A program made the translations under genes and the position numbers. The notes below the pieces were generated by a model that saw nothing but the letters and a program-made list of their open reading frames with translations, made no database searches and was not told the origin of the DNA. From Streptomyces griseochromogenes (lineage in GTDB: Bacteria; Actinomycetota; Actinomycetes; Streptomycetales; Streptomycetaceae), in NCBI RefSeq assembly GCF_001542625.1, contig NZ_CP016279.1, positions 7,006,001 through 7,070,000 of the forward strand: DNA of 64,000 bases. The letters are read 5' to 3'. Positions 17,656 through 27,625 of the stretch are shown piece after piece. Within the stretch, counting starts at the first letter, position 1. Each line of letters begins with the position of its first letter.

Positions 17656-19629
17656 GTGTTCACGGGGATCGACGAGGTCGACTGGGCCTCGCTGCGGCAT
17701 GCGTACGGCAGCGCGGAGGACGTGCCCGGATGGTTGCGGTCACTGGCCTCCGCGGACGCCGCAGAGCGGCAGACCGCGCTCGACGGCCTGTACGGCGCGG
17801 TGCACCACGAGGGGAACGTGTACGACTCGACGCTCGCCTGCGTTCCCTTCCTCGGCTCGCTCGCGGTCCGCGAGGCGGTTCCGGACCGGGTCTGCGTCGT
17901 GGAACTGCTCGTCAGCATCGGGGCGGAGAGCGACGACCCACGCGCGCGCGAGGCGGTGCACGCGCATGCCGAGGTGTTCGTGTCCCTGCTCGCGGATCCG
18001 GACGCGCGGGTGCGCCGGGCGGCCGCCGGGGCGGTCGTGCGCTTCCTCGACAGTCCGGGGCGCGTCCTGGACCTGCTGCGGCAGCGGATTCCGGCCGAGC
18101 GGGACGACCGGGTCCTGCTCGCGCTCACCCAGGCTCTCGGCCTGTGCGCACGTCTCCACCCGGCGCACACCGCCGCTCTGGACGTCCTGGCCGGCCAGAG
18201 CGCCCCGCCGCACGGCCCCGGGCTGCGGCTGGCCGCGCTCGGCCAGCTCGCGCTCGCCGCCCCCGACCGGCTCCCCTCGGACCTGGTACCGACGGCCGTC
18301 CGGCTGCTGCGCGACAGGTCCGCGCACCGTGGCCGCCACCCTGAGCGCACCGGGAGCGACACCCTCGTGCGGCGCATCCGGCGGCTGCGCCCCTCGGACG
18401 AGGAGGGCGCCCAGCTGCTGCGCACCCTGCACACCGCGCTCGGCGACCGGGCCGACGACCGGACCGCGCTGCTCACCGGTCAGTTGACCAGTCCGGACCC
18501 GCTGGACCGGTGCAACGCGGTGTGGATGGCGGCGGCGCTGTTTCGCGGGTGGCGCACCGACTGCGCCGGGCCGGTGTCCTTACTGGGCGCCCAACTGGGC
18601 ACCGATCACGAGCGGTTGCGGGACGCCGCGGTCTCGGTCCTGGCCGAGCTGTTCGACCTGGCCGCGCCCGCCGCGGACGACCTGCACGCCCTGGTGAGCG
18701 CGCGGCCCGATCTGTGGACCCATCGCTGGGAGCGCGGCGCACCCACCCTGGGCGGTCCGCTCAAGGCCCTGGCCAGGGCCGGCGATCCTCGGGCCGTCCC
18801 GGTGCTGGCCCAGGTCCTGGCGGGCGCGGTCGCACCCGTCACCCTGGGGTACGAGATCGCCCACCTGGGCCCGGCCGCGGCTCCCCTCGCCCCCGCGCTG
18901 CGGCACCGGCTGGGCCGGATCCCACTGGACTCCCCCGCCGCCGACACGCCGGCCGCCCCGCTCCTGTCCGCGCTCGAGGCCATCGGCGACAGAGAAGCGG
19001 CCCCGGAGATCCTGCGCCTGCTGTCGGGTGCCCCGGACGGTCTCGGGACGCGGTGTGCGGTCGCCGGACGGGCCATCGGGACACTGGACGCGCTCGGCGC
19101 CGCCGCGCAGGCGGCGCCGGTGCTCCGGGACCTGCTGCACACCCGGCACGCGGCCGCCGCGGCGGGCGCGCTGTGGTCGGCGGACGGTGACGCCTCGGCC
19201 GTCCTGCCCTCCTTGCTGCGGGAGCTGACGCAGGGCGAGCCGGACAGCCGCCGCCTGGCCGTCCGGCAGCTGGGCAGGCTGGGCCCGTCCGCCCGGGCAG
19301 CCTTGCCGGAGCTGCGCCGCAGGGCCGGTTCAGGACATGCGGGGCAGCGGACGTCGGCCGCGTGCGCGCTGTGGCACATCGGCCGGGACCCGGAACCGGT
19401 GCTGCCGGTGTTCCGGGCCGCCTGGTCCGACAGCCCCCGCACGCGCGGCCCGATCGCCCGGTGTCTCGCCGCCATGGGTCCGGCGGCGGCACCCCTGCGC
19501 GACCTGGTCACGGCGGAACTGGCCGCGCCCCGGCGCCACATGGCCCGCGAGGGCGGGTACGGCAGCCATGACATCGCCCGGGACGAGGCGCTGCTCAGAT
19601 CCTGCGCGGAGGTGCTGGCGGGGCTGTAG
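17656..19629 (+). CDS. HEAT-repeat protein
   Basis: This 657-residue protein is built almost wholly of alpha-helical repeats with alternating leucine/alanine-rich helices (for example VSLLADPDARVRRAAAGAVVRFL and LLRELTQGEPDSRRLAVRQL), typical of HEAT/PBS-lyase-like scaffolds. No catalytic domain, signal peptide or membrane segment is visible. Such proteins mediate protein-protein contacts; partners are unknown. GTG 17656 is preceded by GGGGAGG with good spacing. The same frame is open far upstream, but only as a shadow of the AidB gene, so that part is not coding. Confidence 0.85.
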   Translation: MFTGIDEVDWASLRHAYGSAEDVPGWLRSLASADAAERQTALDGLYGAVHHEGNVYDSTLACVPFLGSLAVREAVPDRVCVVELLVSIGAESDDPRAREAVHAHAEVFVSLLADPDARVRRAAAGAVVRFLDSPGRVLDLLRQRIPAERDDRVLLALTQALGLCARLHPAHTAALDVLAGQSAPPHGPGLRLAALGQLALAAPDRLPSDLVPTAVRLLRDRSAHRGRHPERTGSDTLVRRIRRLRPSDEEGAQLLRTLHTALGDRADDRTALLTGQLTSPDPLDRCNAVWMAAALFRGWRTDCAGPVSLLGAQLGTDHERLRDAAVSVLAELFDLAAPAADDLHALVSARPDLWTHRWERGAPTLGGPLKALARAGDPRAVPVLAQVLAGAVAPVTLGYEIAHLGPAAAPLAPALRHRLGRIPLDSPAADTPAAPLLSALEAIGDREAAPEILRLLSGAPDGLGTRCAVAGRAIGTLDALGAAAQAAPVLRDLLHTRHAAAAAGALWSADGDASAVLPSLLRELTQGEPDSRRLAVRQLGRLGPSARAALPELRRRAGSGHAGQRTSAACALWHIGRDPEPVLPVFRAAWSDSPRTRGPIARCLAAMGPAAAPLRDLVTAELAAPRRHMAREGGYGSHDIARDEALLRSCAEVLAGL

Positions 19630-19647
19630 GAGCCCGCCGGGCTGGGC

Positions 19648-20244
19648 TCAGCCGGTCATGCGCCCCCACTGCGGCCCTAGTCGGGCCCACTCGGCGTCCC
19701 AGCGGTCCATGCGGCGGCGCTCCAGTCGGCCGCGGAGGACGGTGCCGCCGACGAAGGGGACGGCCGCCGCGCCCACTCCCACCATGCTGCCGATCAAGGT
19801 CGCGCGGAAGGCGGCCTCGGAGGCGGTGGTGGGGCGGGTGACGAGATGCCCCCGCGGATCGGTCCAGACGGCGACCGCCGCACCGGCCGTGCTGCCCGGA
19901 GCCACCCGGGCCTGGCCGGTGTGCGCCGAGCCGTCGGCCACGGTCCAGCGCACCTCGGCCCAGACCCGCTCGCCTCCGGCGCCCGAGGCGGCGGGCTTTC
20001 CCGGGGCCTGAGCGACGACACGGGCGACGGCGGGGTGCCAGTCGGCGCGTTCCCTGGCCAGTCCGTGCTCCACCGACCCTGACGCGGCAAGACCGGCCAG
20101 CACCCCGGCCAGGACGGTCAGCAGCCAGGCGGCCAGCACCACCCAGGCCTCCACCACGTCGGCGCGGCGCCTGAGCGGATTGCGCCGCCAGCGCCACAGC
20201 CACACCTTGGGACCACGGAACGCCTTCAAAGGCATCCTCCTCAC
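19648..20244 (-). CDS. Rv1733c-like membrane protein (copy 1)
   Basis: This protein of about 198 residues starts with a basic segment WLWRWRRNPLRRRADVVEAW, then has two membrane helices, at about residues 35-55 and 150-170. They flank an extracytoplasmic part with VRWTVADGSAHTGQARV. The layout matches the mycobacterial/streptomycete Rv1733c family of unknown function. GTG 20244 and ATG 20235 are alternative starts; AGGAGG abuts the ATG directly, so the upstream GTG is kept. A paralogue lies at 31545-32138. Confidence 0.75.
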   Translation of the reverse strand: MRRMPLKAFRGPKVWLWRWRRNPLRRRADVVEAWVVLAAWLLTVLAGVLAGLAASGSVEHGLARERADWHPAVARVVAQAPGKPAASGAGGERVWAEVRWTVADGSAHTGQARVAPGSTAGAAVAVWTDPRGHLVTRPTTASEAAFRATLIGSMVGVGAAAVPFVGGTVLRGRLERRRMDRWDAEWARLGPQWGRMTG

Positions 20245-20507
20245 GAGCGCACCGACAGGCCGGACCGACCTCCCATACGGGCAGGGCCGCCCCGTTGCTC
20301 ACGACGAGCCGTCCGCACGACGGTCGCACGAGACGCCCCTCTCGCGCAGGCGCATGCCGCAACGGACCCGGCCCATCTCCGCGACAGGCCGACAGCACCG
20401 CTGTGACCTGCGGTGACACAGTTCACTGGGGTGGCTGTCAGTGGCGGGGTGCAGACTGACCGGTATCTGACTACTACCTGGACAAAGACGTCCCGGAGGT
20501 GATCGGC

Positions 20508-21593
20508 ATGACCGAGGTCCTGCTCGCCGTGGGCACCCGCAAGGGCCTGTTCATCGGGCACCGGCGCGGTGGCGCCTGGGAGTTCGACGACAGCCCGTAT
20601 TTCAACGCGCAGGCCGTCTACTCCGTCGCGATCGACACCAGAAGCGGTACTCCGCGGCTTCTGGCGGGCGGCGACAGCGCGCACTGGGGCCCGTCGGTGT
20701 TCCACTCCGACGACCTGGGCCGCACCTGGACCGAGCCGCCCCGGCCCGCCGTCAAGTTCCCCAAGGACACCGGCGCTTCGCTGGAGCGGGTCTGGCAGCT
20801 GCACCCGGCGGCCGCCGAGCCGGACGTGGTCTACGCGGGCACGGAACCGGCCGCGCTGTACCGCTCGGAGGACCGCGGCGAGAGCTTCGATCTGGTGCGC
20901 CCCCTGTGGGAGCACCCGACCCGCTCCCGGTGGGTGCCGGGAGGCGGCGGTGAGGGCCTGCACACCGTGCTCACCGACGCGCGCGATCCACGGGCGGTGA
21001 CCGTGGCCGTCTCCACCGCCGGGGTGTTCCGCACCACCGACGGCGGGGCGAGCTGGGCCCCGTCCAACTCCGGTGTGTCGGCGGTGTTCCTGCCTGATCC
21101 GAACCCGGAGTTCGGCCAGTGCGTGCACAAGGTCGCCAGGGACGCGCACGACCCGGACCGGCTCTATCTGCAGAACCACTGGGGCGTGTACCGCAGCGAC
21201 GACGCGGGCGTCCACTGGACCGACATCGGCGCGGGCCTGCCGTCGACGTTCGGTTTCGCGGTCGCCGCCCATCCGCGCCGCGGCGACACGGCGTATGTCT
21301 TCCCGATCAACGCCGACGCCGACCGGGTACCCGCCGGCCACCGTTGCCGGGTCTTCCGCACGGCCGACGCGGGCAAGAGCTGGGAGCCGTTGTCGAGAGG
21401 ACTGCCGGCGGAGGACCACTACGGCACCGTGCTGCGCGACGCGCTCCGCACGGACGACGCGAACCCGGCCGGGGTCTACTTCGGCAACCGCAACGGCGAG
21501 GTGTTCGCCTCGGCCGACGACGGCGACAGCTGGCAGCAGCTGGCCTCTCATCTGCCGGACGTGCTGTGCGTGCGGGCCGCGGTGATCGGCTGA
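20508..21593 (+). CDS. Sialidase-like/BNR-repeat beta-propeller protein
   Basis: This 361-residue soluble protein starts [20 protein letters not shown]. It has at least five Asp-box-like turns of the type S-x-D-x-G-x-(S/T)-[42 protein letters not shown] and [10 protein letters not shown]. These mark a multi-bladed propeller as in sialidases and the VPS10/BNR group. No secretion signal or sialidase arginine triad is evident, so catalysis is doubtful. ATG 20508 has GGAGG eight bases upstream; GTG 20499 overlaps that site and is unlikely. Confidence 0.83.
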   Translation: MTEVLLAVGTRKGLFIGHRRGGAWEFDDSPYFNAQAVYSVAIDTRSGTPRLLAGGDSAHWGPSVFHSDDLGRTWTEPPRPAVKFPKDTGASLERVWQLHPAAAEPDVVYAGTEPAALYRSEDRGESFDLVRPLWEHPTRSRWVPGGGGEGLHTVLTDARDPRAVTVAVSTAGVFRTTDGGASWAPSNSGVSAVFLPDPNPEFGQCVHKVARDAHDPDRLYLQNHWGVYRSDDAGVHWTDIGAGLPSTFGFAVAAHPRRGDTAYVFPINADADRVPAGHRCRVFRTADAGKSWEPLSRGLPAEDHYGTVLRDALRTDDANPAGVYFGNRNGEVFASADDGDSWQQLASHLPDVLCVRAAVIG

Positions 21594-21799
21594 CGCGGCC
21601 GGGCCACGGGAACGGACGCGGCAGGGCCGCGGTGAGGGACGTGGCGAGGGACGTGGCGAGACCACGGGAAGGAGGACGCGGGTCGCGGGAAAGGGTGCGC
21701 GGACGGCGGCGGTCGTCCCCGGCGACGGTCCGGTCAACCCCGGTCGGACTCCGGTCGCGGCTTGATCGCCGACCGGTGTACGGCAGTAGGGTGACGCCC

Positions 21800-22477
21800 G
21801 TGGCACCACGACCCTTGCATGAAATCGTCGAACCGGGCTGGGCGAAGGCCCTGGAGCCCGTCGCCGGACAGATCGCCGCGATGGGCGACTTCCTGCGCAC
21901 GGAGATCGCCGCGGGACGCACCTACCTCCCGGCCGGGCCGAACGTCCTGCGCGCCTTCCAGCAGCCCTTCGACGAGGTGCGCGTCCTGATCGTCGGTCAG
22001 GACCCGTATCCGACTCCGGGGCACGCGGTCGGCCTGTCGTTCTCGGTCGCGCCCGAAGTGCGCCCGCTGCCGCCGAGCCTGATCAACATCTTCCGCGAGC
22101 TGAACACCGACCTGGCGCTGCCCCAGCCGTCCACCGGCGACCTCACGCCATGGACGCAGCAGGGCGTCCTGCTGCTCAACAGGGCGCTGACCACGGCACC
22201 GCGCAGCCCCGCCGCCCACCGCGGCAAGGGCTGGGAGGAGGTCACCGAGCAGGCGATCCGGGCGCTGGCCGCGCGCGGCAAGCCGCTGGTGTCCATCCTG
22301 TGGGGCCGGGACGCCCGCAACCTGCGCCCGCTGCTGGGCAACCTGCCGGCGGTGGAGTCCGCGCATCCCTCGCCCATGTCGGCCGACCGCGGCTTCTTCG
22401 GCTCGCGTCCGTTCAGCCGGGCCAACGACCTGCTGATCCAGCAGGGCGGACAGCCGGTGGACTGGCGCCTGCCGTGA
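21800..22477 (+). CDS. ung: Uracil-DNA glycosylase, family 1
   Basis: This 225-residue DNA repair enzyme removes uracil arising from cytosine deamination. It shows the catalytic water-activating motif GQDPYP at residues 66-71, the uracil-binding strand LLLNRALT, and the minor-groove loop [20 protein letters not shown] 21800 is preferred over GTG 21791 because AGTAGGG lies 8 bases ahead of it. The stop overlaps the start of the next gene (GTGA), so both are translated together. Confidence 0.95.
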   Translation: MAPRPLHEIVEPGWAKALEPVAGQIAAMGDFLRTEIAAGRTYLPAGPNVLRAFQQPFDEVRVLIVGQDPYPTPGHAVGLSFSVAPEVRPLPPSLINIFRELNTDLALPQPSTGDLTPWTQQGVLLLNRALTTAPRSPAAHRGKGWEEVTEQAIRALAARGKPLVSILWGRDARNLRPLLGNLPAVESAHPSPMSADRGFFGSRPFSRANDLLIQQGGQPVDWRLP

Positions 22478-23439
22478 CCCTTCCCGGTTACCTGGCCGTG
22501 GATTCCGGGGGCTCCGGCCTCCGGGTCGCCGTCGGTGTTCCGGGACGGGCACCGTCGGCCAGGGGGGAGACCGGGGAGCCGGTGCGTACCGGTGAGCGGG
22601 GGATCGACCCCGGCCATCTGATGGCGCAACTGGTGCCCCTGGCCCGTGCGTTGACAGCCGAGGCCGGGGTGGGCGAGCTGGGCACGGCCGTCGTCGGGGC
22701 CGCCGGGTTCGCCAGCCTGGGCGACGCCCTGCGCGCCGAACTGCCGGGCGCGCTCGCCCGGGAGCTGGGCGTGCGGAGCGTCGCGCTCGCCGCCGACGCC
22801 GTCACCGCCTATGCCGGCGCCCTCGGTCCGCGTCCGGGCGCGGTGGTCGCCGCGGGCACCGGCCTGATCGCGATCGGCACCGACCTGACCGGATGGCGGC
22901 GGGCGGACGGCTGGGGCCATCTGCTGGGCGACTGCGGCGGCGGCGCCTGGATCGGGCGGGCCGGGCTGGAGGCGGCGCTACGCGCCCACGACGGCCGCGA
23001 CGGCGGCTCCGGCCCGCTGCTCGCCCGCGCCGAGGAGCGGTTCGGCCCGGTGCGGGGCCTGCCCGGTCTGCTCTACCCCCGCAGCGACCGCCCCGCGATG
23101 CTGGCCTCCTTCGCACCGCAGGTGGCCGCCTGCGCTCCGCACGACCCGGTCGCCGCCGGGATCCTGCGCGCGGCGGCCCAGTGCATGGCCGAGTCCGCCG
23201 CGGCCGTGTGCCCGGCGACCGGGGAGCCCCAAGTGGCGTTCACCGGCGGCCTCTTCAAGATGGGCGACCCGCTCCTCGTACCTCTGCGTGAGGAGTTGGC
23301 ACGACGGCTGCCGCACGCCCGGCAGGTTCCGGCCGAGGGGGATCCGCTGCACGGCTGTGTGCGGATCGCGACCGAGCTGACAGCCGGGAGGCTCACCCTT
23401 CCGGGTGAATCGGACATGCTCTACACGGTCATCACATAA
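22474..23439 (+). CDS. BadF/BadG-type ATPase, probable N-acetylglucosamine kinase
   Basis: This 321-residue member of the ASKHA sugar-kinase fold starts with the phosphate-1 loop [15 protein letters not shown]. It continues with the phosphate-2 region [14 protein letters not shown] (about residues 127-140) and [25 protein letters not shown], and the adenosine motif VAFTGGLFK. The closest functional group is N-acetylglucosamine/2-hydroxyglutaryl-type BadF ATPases, so an amino-sugar kinase role is likely but not proven. The start overlaps the ung stop by 4 bp. Confidence 0.83.
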   Translation: MTLPGYLAVDSGGSGLRVAVGVPGRAPSARGETGEPVRTGERGIDPGHLMAQLVPLARALTAEAGVGELGTAVVGAAGFASLGDALRAELPGALARELGVRSVALAADAVTAYAGALGPRPGAVVAAGTGLIAIGTDLTGWRRADGWGHLLGDCGGGAWIGRAGLEAALRAHDGRDGGSGPLLARAEERFGPVRGLPGLLYPRSDRPAMLASFAPQVAACAPHDPVAAGILRAAAQCMAESAAAVCPATGEPQVAFTGGLFKMGDPLLVPLREELARRLPHARQVPAEGDPLHGCVRIATELTAGRLTLPGESDMLYTVIT

Positions 23440-23486
23440 GGGGATTGCCCCTTTCACGGACGATGTGTCCGGCAAGTGTCAGAAAC

Positions 23487-23503
23487 ACATGCCAAAGGTA
23501 TGT
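23487..23503. promoter_or_regulatory. Inverted repeat upstream of the chelatase gene
   Basis: ACATGCC-AAA-GGTATGT is a 7-bp inverted repeat with one mismatch, about 85 bp ahead of the CbiX-type gene in an AT-richer intergenic stretch (23440-23589). It could be an operator; no regulator is identified. Confidence 0.35.
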
Positions 23504-23589
23504 AACTCATCAGACAAAAGCGGACGGAAACCGCTCACCTGCACCCTCCCCGAACAGAGGAGCCCAGGAAACAAGTAACATGCGGCGCC

Positions 23590-24513
23590 ATGAGCTCCCC
23601 CACTGGGCCCGAGTCCGGCCTGCCAGTACGAATGCCGCGACCCCGCCAGCCCGGACGGCACCGCCGACCGGAACCGCTGGTGGCTCCCGAGGGCGCGCCC
23701 GCGCTCGTCCTCGCGGTGCCCGGCACGCCCAGCGCCGTCTCGCGCAGCCTCGCCGAGGAGGTCGTGAGCATCGCCCGCTCCGAGCTGCCCGGCCTGGATG
23801 CCCGGATCGGATACGTCGAAGGGGACGACGCCGAGTTCCCGAGCCTGCGTCTCGTGCTGTCGCGCGCCGCCGAGCAGCGCACCGCCCGCTACGAGCAGGC
23901 CGTCGCCGCCGGGCTCGAGGTCACCCAGCCCGACGGCCCGGTCGCCGTCGTCGTCCCGCTGCTGGCCGGCCCGGACAGCGCCCTGCTGCGCCAGGTCCGC
24001 CAGTCCGTGATGGAGAGCCGGATCGCCGCCGAGCTGACCGACGTCCTCGGCCCGCACCCGCTGCTCGCCGAGGCGCTGCACGTGCGCCTGTCCGAGGCGG
24101 GCCTGGCCCGCGCCGACCGCGCCCGCCTGTTCACCGTGGCCACCGCCGCGGACGGCATCATCCTGGCCTCCGTGGGCGGCGAGGAGGCCGTGCAGGCGGC
24201 CGGGATCACGGGCATGCTGCTCGCCGCGCGCCTGGCCGTGCCGGTGATGGCCGCGGCCCTGGACCAGGAGGGCTCGATCTCCTCGGTCGCCGAGCAGCTG
24301 CGCTCCTCGGGCTCGCAGCAGCTGGCCCTGGCGCCGTACCTGATCGGCCCGGAGATCGACCCGGGGCTGCTGGCCGCGGCCGCCGAGGAGGCGGGCTGCG
24401 CCACGGCCGAGGCGCTCGGCGCCTACCCGGCGATCGGCAAGCTCGCACTCGCCAAGTACACGACCGCGCTGGGCATCGCCCCGCAGCAGGCGCAGGGCAC
24501 GCCGGTCCGCTGA
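23590..24513 (+). CDS. CbiX-type sirohydrochlorin chelatase-like protein
   Basis: This 307-residue protein has two related CbiX/CbiK-like halves. The first begins ALVLAVPGTPSAVSRSLAEEVVS and ends PVAVVVPLLAGPDSALLRQV. The second has FTVATAADGIILASVGGEE, QQLALAPYLIGPEI and YPAIGKLALAKYTTALG. The family inserts cobalt or iron into sirohydrochlorin for cobalamin or siroheme. In the first half the usual HGS motif is PGTP, so metal-binding histidines there appear replaced and activity is uncertain. A proline/arginine-rich N-terminal 35 residues is typical of streptomycete homologues. Confidence 0.8.
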   Translation: MSSPTGPESGLPVRMPRPRQPGRHRRPEPLVAPEGAPALVLAVPGTPSAVSRSLAEEVVSIARSELPGLDARIGYVEGDDAEFPSLRLVLSRAAEQRTARYEQAVAAGLEVTQPDGPVAVVVPLLAGPDSALLRQVRQSVMESRIAAELTDVLGPHPLLAEALHVRLSEAGLARADRARLFTVATAADGIILASVGGEEAVQAAGITGMLLAARLAVPVMAAALDQEGSISSVAEQLRSSGSQQLALAPYLIGPEIDPGLLAAAAEEAGCATAEALGAYPAIGKLALAKYTTALGIAPQQAQGTPVR

Positions 24514-24530
24514 CGCGGCACAGCACCGCC

Positions 24531-24585
24531 CCCGGACGCGAAAGGGCCCGCTCCAGTGGCTGGAGCGGGCCCTTTCGCGTCCGGG
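24531..24585. terminator. Bidirectional terminator, perfect 26-bp stem
   Basis: Bases 24531-24556 and 24560-24585 are perfectly complementary with a TGG loop. The stem contains CGAAAGGGCCCGCTCC. It lies between the convergent chelatase and lactonase genes, 17 and 9 bp from their stops. There is no T-run, as is common for GC-rich actinobacterial terminators. Confidence 0.9.
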
Positions 24586-24594
24586 CGGACCGGC

Positions 24595-25626
24595 TCAGCC
24601 GAAGACGACGCAGGAGGCCGCCGCGACCTCGACGCCGTCGTCGTAGCGGGGCAGCCCCGTCCTCTCGTCGACGGCGAACCAGGTCACGTCACCGGAGCGC
24701 TCGTTGGCCGAGTAGAGAAAGCCGGCGTGCCAGGCCAGCGCGCGCGGCCAGTGCCCGCCGCACGGGACCGTGCCCGTCAGCCGCAGCCCGTCCCCCTGGG
24801 CGGCGAAGACGGACAGGACGTCCTCGCCGCGGGTCGCGGTCCAGACGAAGCGTCCGTCGGGCGAGACGACGATGCCCGACGGGTAGGCGTCACCGGCCGG
24901 GGCGCCCGGCAGGACCGGAACCTCGGTCAGAGGCTTCAGGGAGCCGACGCCCGGGTCCCAGCGGCACACGGTGACGGTCGGAGTGAGTTCATTGACCACG
25001 TAGGCGTGCTCGCCGTCGGGGTGGAACACCAGATGGCGCGGGCCCGAGCCGGGGCGCAGCGCGATCTCGCGGTGCACGGTGGGGACGCCGCCGTCCAGGG
25101 TGCACACCCGGACCGAGTCCGTGCCCAGGTCGACGCTGAGCGCCCACCGGCCGCCGGGGTCGGGCTGTACCTGGTGGGCGTGCGGGCCGCGCTGGCGCCG
25201 GTCGTGCGGGCCGGAACCGGTGTGCTGGAGCAGCCCCGAGGGAGCGGCGGCCAGGGTGCCGTCCGGGCGCAGCGGCACGGCGGTCACGCTGCCGGATCCG
25301 TAGTTGGCGGTCAGAACGTGACCGGCGTACAGGGCGAGGTGGGTGGGGCCGCCGCCCTCCACGCGCACGGGCGGCCCGGCGGGTTCCGGCTTGTCGCCGC
25401 CGACCCGGAACGCGGCGACGGCGCCGTCGGCCGTCTCACTGACCGCGTAGAGCATGCCCCCGTCCGGTGACAGGGCCAGGTAGGAGGGGTCGGGTACGGT
25501 GCCGAGGCCGCCGGTGAGGATCAGCGCGCCGCTGCCCGGGCGGACCTCCGCGGTGACCAGTCCGGGGCCTCCCGCCGCCGTGAACGACCCGATGAACGCC
25601 CTGTGCCGCCGGCCGTCTGCCGCCAC
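24595..25626 (-). CDS. Beta-propeller lactonase (6-phosphogluconolactonase-like)
   Basis: This 343-residue member of the seven-bladed lactonase family starts HRAFIGSFTAAGGPGL. It has the recurrent propeller strands DPSYLALSPDGGMLYAVSE, GGGPTHLALY, GSGPRHLVFHPDGEHAYVVNEL, YPSGIVVSPDGRFVWTATRG and HWPRALAWHAGFLYSANERSG. It would hydrolyse 6-phosphogluconolactone or a related sugar lactone in the cytoplasm. GTG 25626 follows AGAGGGGAC. Confidence 0.88.
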   Translation of the reverse strand: MAADGRRHRAFIGSFTAAGGPGLVTAEVRPGSGALILTGGLGTVPDPSYLALSPDGGMLYAVSETADGAVAAFRVGGDKPEPAGPPVRVEGGGPTHLALYAGHVLTANYGSGSVTAVPLRPDGTLAAAPSGLLQHTGSGPHDRRQRGPHAHQVQPDPGGRWALSVDLGTDSVRVCTLDGGVPTVHREIALRPGSGPRHLVFHPDGEHAYVVNELTPTVTVCRWDPGVGSLKPLTEVPVLPGAPAGDAYPSGIVVSPDGRFVWTATRGEDVLSVFAAQGDGLRLTGTVPCGGHWPRALAWHAGFLYSANERSGDVTWFAVDERTGLPRYDDGVEVAAASCVVFG

Positions 25627-25724
25627 CGCTGTCCCCTCTCCGTCGGAGCCAGTGCCGACGGTAGCAGCCGATCACCCAAGGTCTAGACCAAACGGGTGAC
25701 GGGGTGTGGTGCGCCGGGCTCCGG

Positions 25725-26390
25725 TCAGGCGCCCTCCAGCGGCGATCCCGACGGGGCGCGCAGGGGTTCGGCCAGGTCGGCGAGGGCGCGTTCCAGGCCG
25801 TGCAGGTGGGCCAGGGCAGGCTCGGCCGGGCGTTCGGCGGACAGCGGGGCCTGGTCCGAGCCACCCGCGGTGAGCGCCTCGACGGCGGCCTCCACGCGCC
25901 AGCAGGCGGTGGCCAGGCGGGCGTCGTGGGAGGCCTCGGGGTCCGCGGCGACGGCGACCAGACCGCGGACCTCGCGGGCGCAGTCGTCGAGGAGGGCGAG
26001 GACGCGGCGGGCGCGCCGCTTGCGGCCGAGCATCGGGTTCAGCGGGTGCACCAGCGGGGCGACCGAGAGCCGCACGCGGCCGAGCAGCTGCTCCAGCTCG
26101 GCCACGCGCGGACCCGGGTCGGCGGTGGCCGAGCCGGCGAGGCGCGCGGCGGCCTCCTCGGTGCAGGCGTGCACACAGCGCAGGGAGCGCTGGATCCAGG
26201 CGTCGGTGGTGGCGTGGGTGGTGACGGGCAGCACGAACAGCACGGCCAGCACGGCGCCGAGGGCCCCCACGCCGGTCTCGGCGAGGCGCAGCGCGAGCAG
26301 GCCGGGGCTGAGGACGCCGAGCAGGCCGTAGAGCAGTTCGGCGAGCAGGGTCACCCAGAGCATCATCCAGGTGTTCGCCAGAGTTTCCAC
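25725..26390 (-). pseudogene. 5'-truncated FUSC/YccS-like membrane protein remnant
   Basis: The 221-residue frame starts abruptly inside a membrane block (NTWMMLWVTLLAELLYGLLG, then LAETGVGALGAVLAVLFVLP). It continues with the helical cytoplasmic C-terminus (CVHACTEEAAARL, LVHPLNPMLGRKRRARRVLAL) typical of the end of a FUSC-family exporter. Roughly the N-terminal two thirds of a normal member are missing. The GTG at 26390 seems fortuitous, because the sequence beyond it belongs to a mobile-element junction. It marks the left edge of the scarred region. Confidence 0.7.
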
Positions 26391-26833
26391 AGGCCAGGGC
26401 TACGCAACACGTCCAAGGTCAGCAAAAAGTCAGCATCGGCACGGCATCCTCGCCCCGGAACTCCCCTTGCAGGTGTGCTCTCACTGGCAATGGATCGTAT
26501 TTCGGCCGTGGCGCCTTGGGGCACACACTCCACATACCGCGTCGCCCGCGGACCGGCTCACTGAGTAGCTGTTGTCGTTCCGATCTTGAGCGGTGTCTGT
26601 CAAACGGGAGTCTCGATCGGGTGGTCGCGGGGTGCTCGGCGCATACGAGCAGGGCCTCCTGAACAGCTCGTTGGTGTCGAATCACCGAGCAACATCAGGA
26701 GGCCCTGGTGCCGCAGTGTTCCGTGTCGATGGGCGGGCAGTCCAGTTCCGTCACGCTGGGGTGTGACTGTCTGACTCACCGGTTCGGAAACGCCGCCGAC
26801 AACGGGACACGGCTCGCGTGCTATCCGACGGAC
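26391..26833. other. Gene-free junction stretch left of the IS5 remnant
   Basis: No supported gene. At 26651-26662 and 26695-26706 a 12-bp perfect inverted repeat (AGGGCCTCCTGA/TCAGGAGGCCCT) encloses further imperfect symmetry (CTCGTTGGTG/CACCGAGCAA). This 56-bp hairpin just ahead of the transposase could be a mobile-element end or a transcription-blocking hairpin. The rest, including 26391-26600, appears to be leftover DNA where the FUSC gene was cut. Confidence 0.5.
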
Positions 26834-27625
26834 ATGTACGGACACGGAGTGGGCGGCGATAAGGCCGTTGCTGCCGGTGCCTGGCTGGATACGCGGCCGA
26901 AGAGGCCGGCGGGAGGTGCACTGCCACCGGGCGATACTCGACACGATCCGCTACCTGGTCGACAACGGCGTCAAGTGGCGGGCTATGCCCGCCGACTTCC
27001 CGCCGTGGGACCGGGTCTACGCGTTCTTCCGCCGCTGGCGTGACCACGGCCTGGCCAAGGAGTTCCACGACGGCTGCGGGCGAGGGTCCGCGAGAGGGAG
27101 GGGCGGGATGCGGAGCCGAGCGCGGGCGTGATCGACTCGCAGTCGGTCAAGGCGGACGCCGTCGTCGGCTCCGACAGCCGCGGCTTCGACGGCGGCAAGC
27201 TGGTCAACGGGCGCAAGCGGCACGTCGTGGTCGACACGCTCGGCCTGCTGCTCGGCGTGATGGTCACCGCGGCGGACACCGGCGACCGCGCCGCCGCACA
27301 GGTCCCGCTCGGGCAGGTGGCCGACGCGCACCACCGCCTCGCCCTCGTCTGGGCCGACGGCGGCTACACCGGCAGCCTCGTCGAGCACTGCCTGGCCGCG
27401 TTCGCGCTGATCCTGGCGATCGTCAAACGCAGCGACGACATGCGCGGCTTCGTAGTGCTGCCCAAACGGTGGATCGTCGAGCGCCTCTTCGCCCACCTGA
27501 TGCGCAGCCGCCGCCTGGCCCGCGACTACGAGCGCCGCACCACCAGCGCCGAAGCGATGATCTACTGGTCGATGACCCTGCTCATGACCCGCCGCCTGGC
27601 CCGGCCACACCCCGGGCGAGGATGA
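26834..27625 (+). pseudogene. IS5-family transposase with two frameshifts
   Basis: Read across frames, the protein is M-TDTEWAAIRPLLPV..., CHRAILDTIRYLVDNGVKWR, AMPADFPPWDRVYAFFRRW, then VIDSQSVKADAVVGSDSRG, KRHVVVDTLGLLLGVMVTAAD, VWADGGYTG and PKRWIVERLFAHLMRSRRLARDYERR. This is the IS5 DDE transposase layout: first Asp in VIDSQS, second in ADGGY, Glu in WIVER. An extra T after the ATG (26837) and a missing C near 27071 break the frame. Two breaks make programmed frameshifting unlikely, so the gene is probably dead. Confidence 0.8.

Noticed and set aside
26834..27625. Programmed frameshift in the IS5 transposase
   Set aside because: Two separate breaks of opposite type (extra T at 26837, missing C near 27071) at sites without a slippery run suggest decay, unlike the A5 run in the element at 63085.
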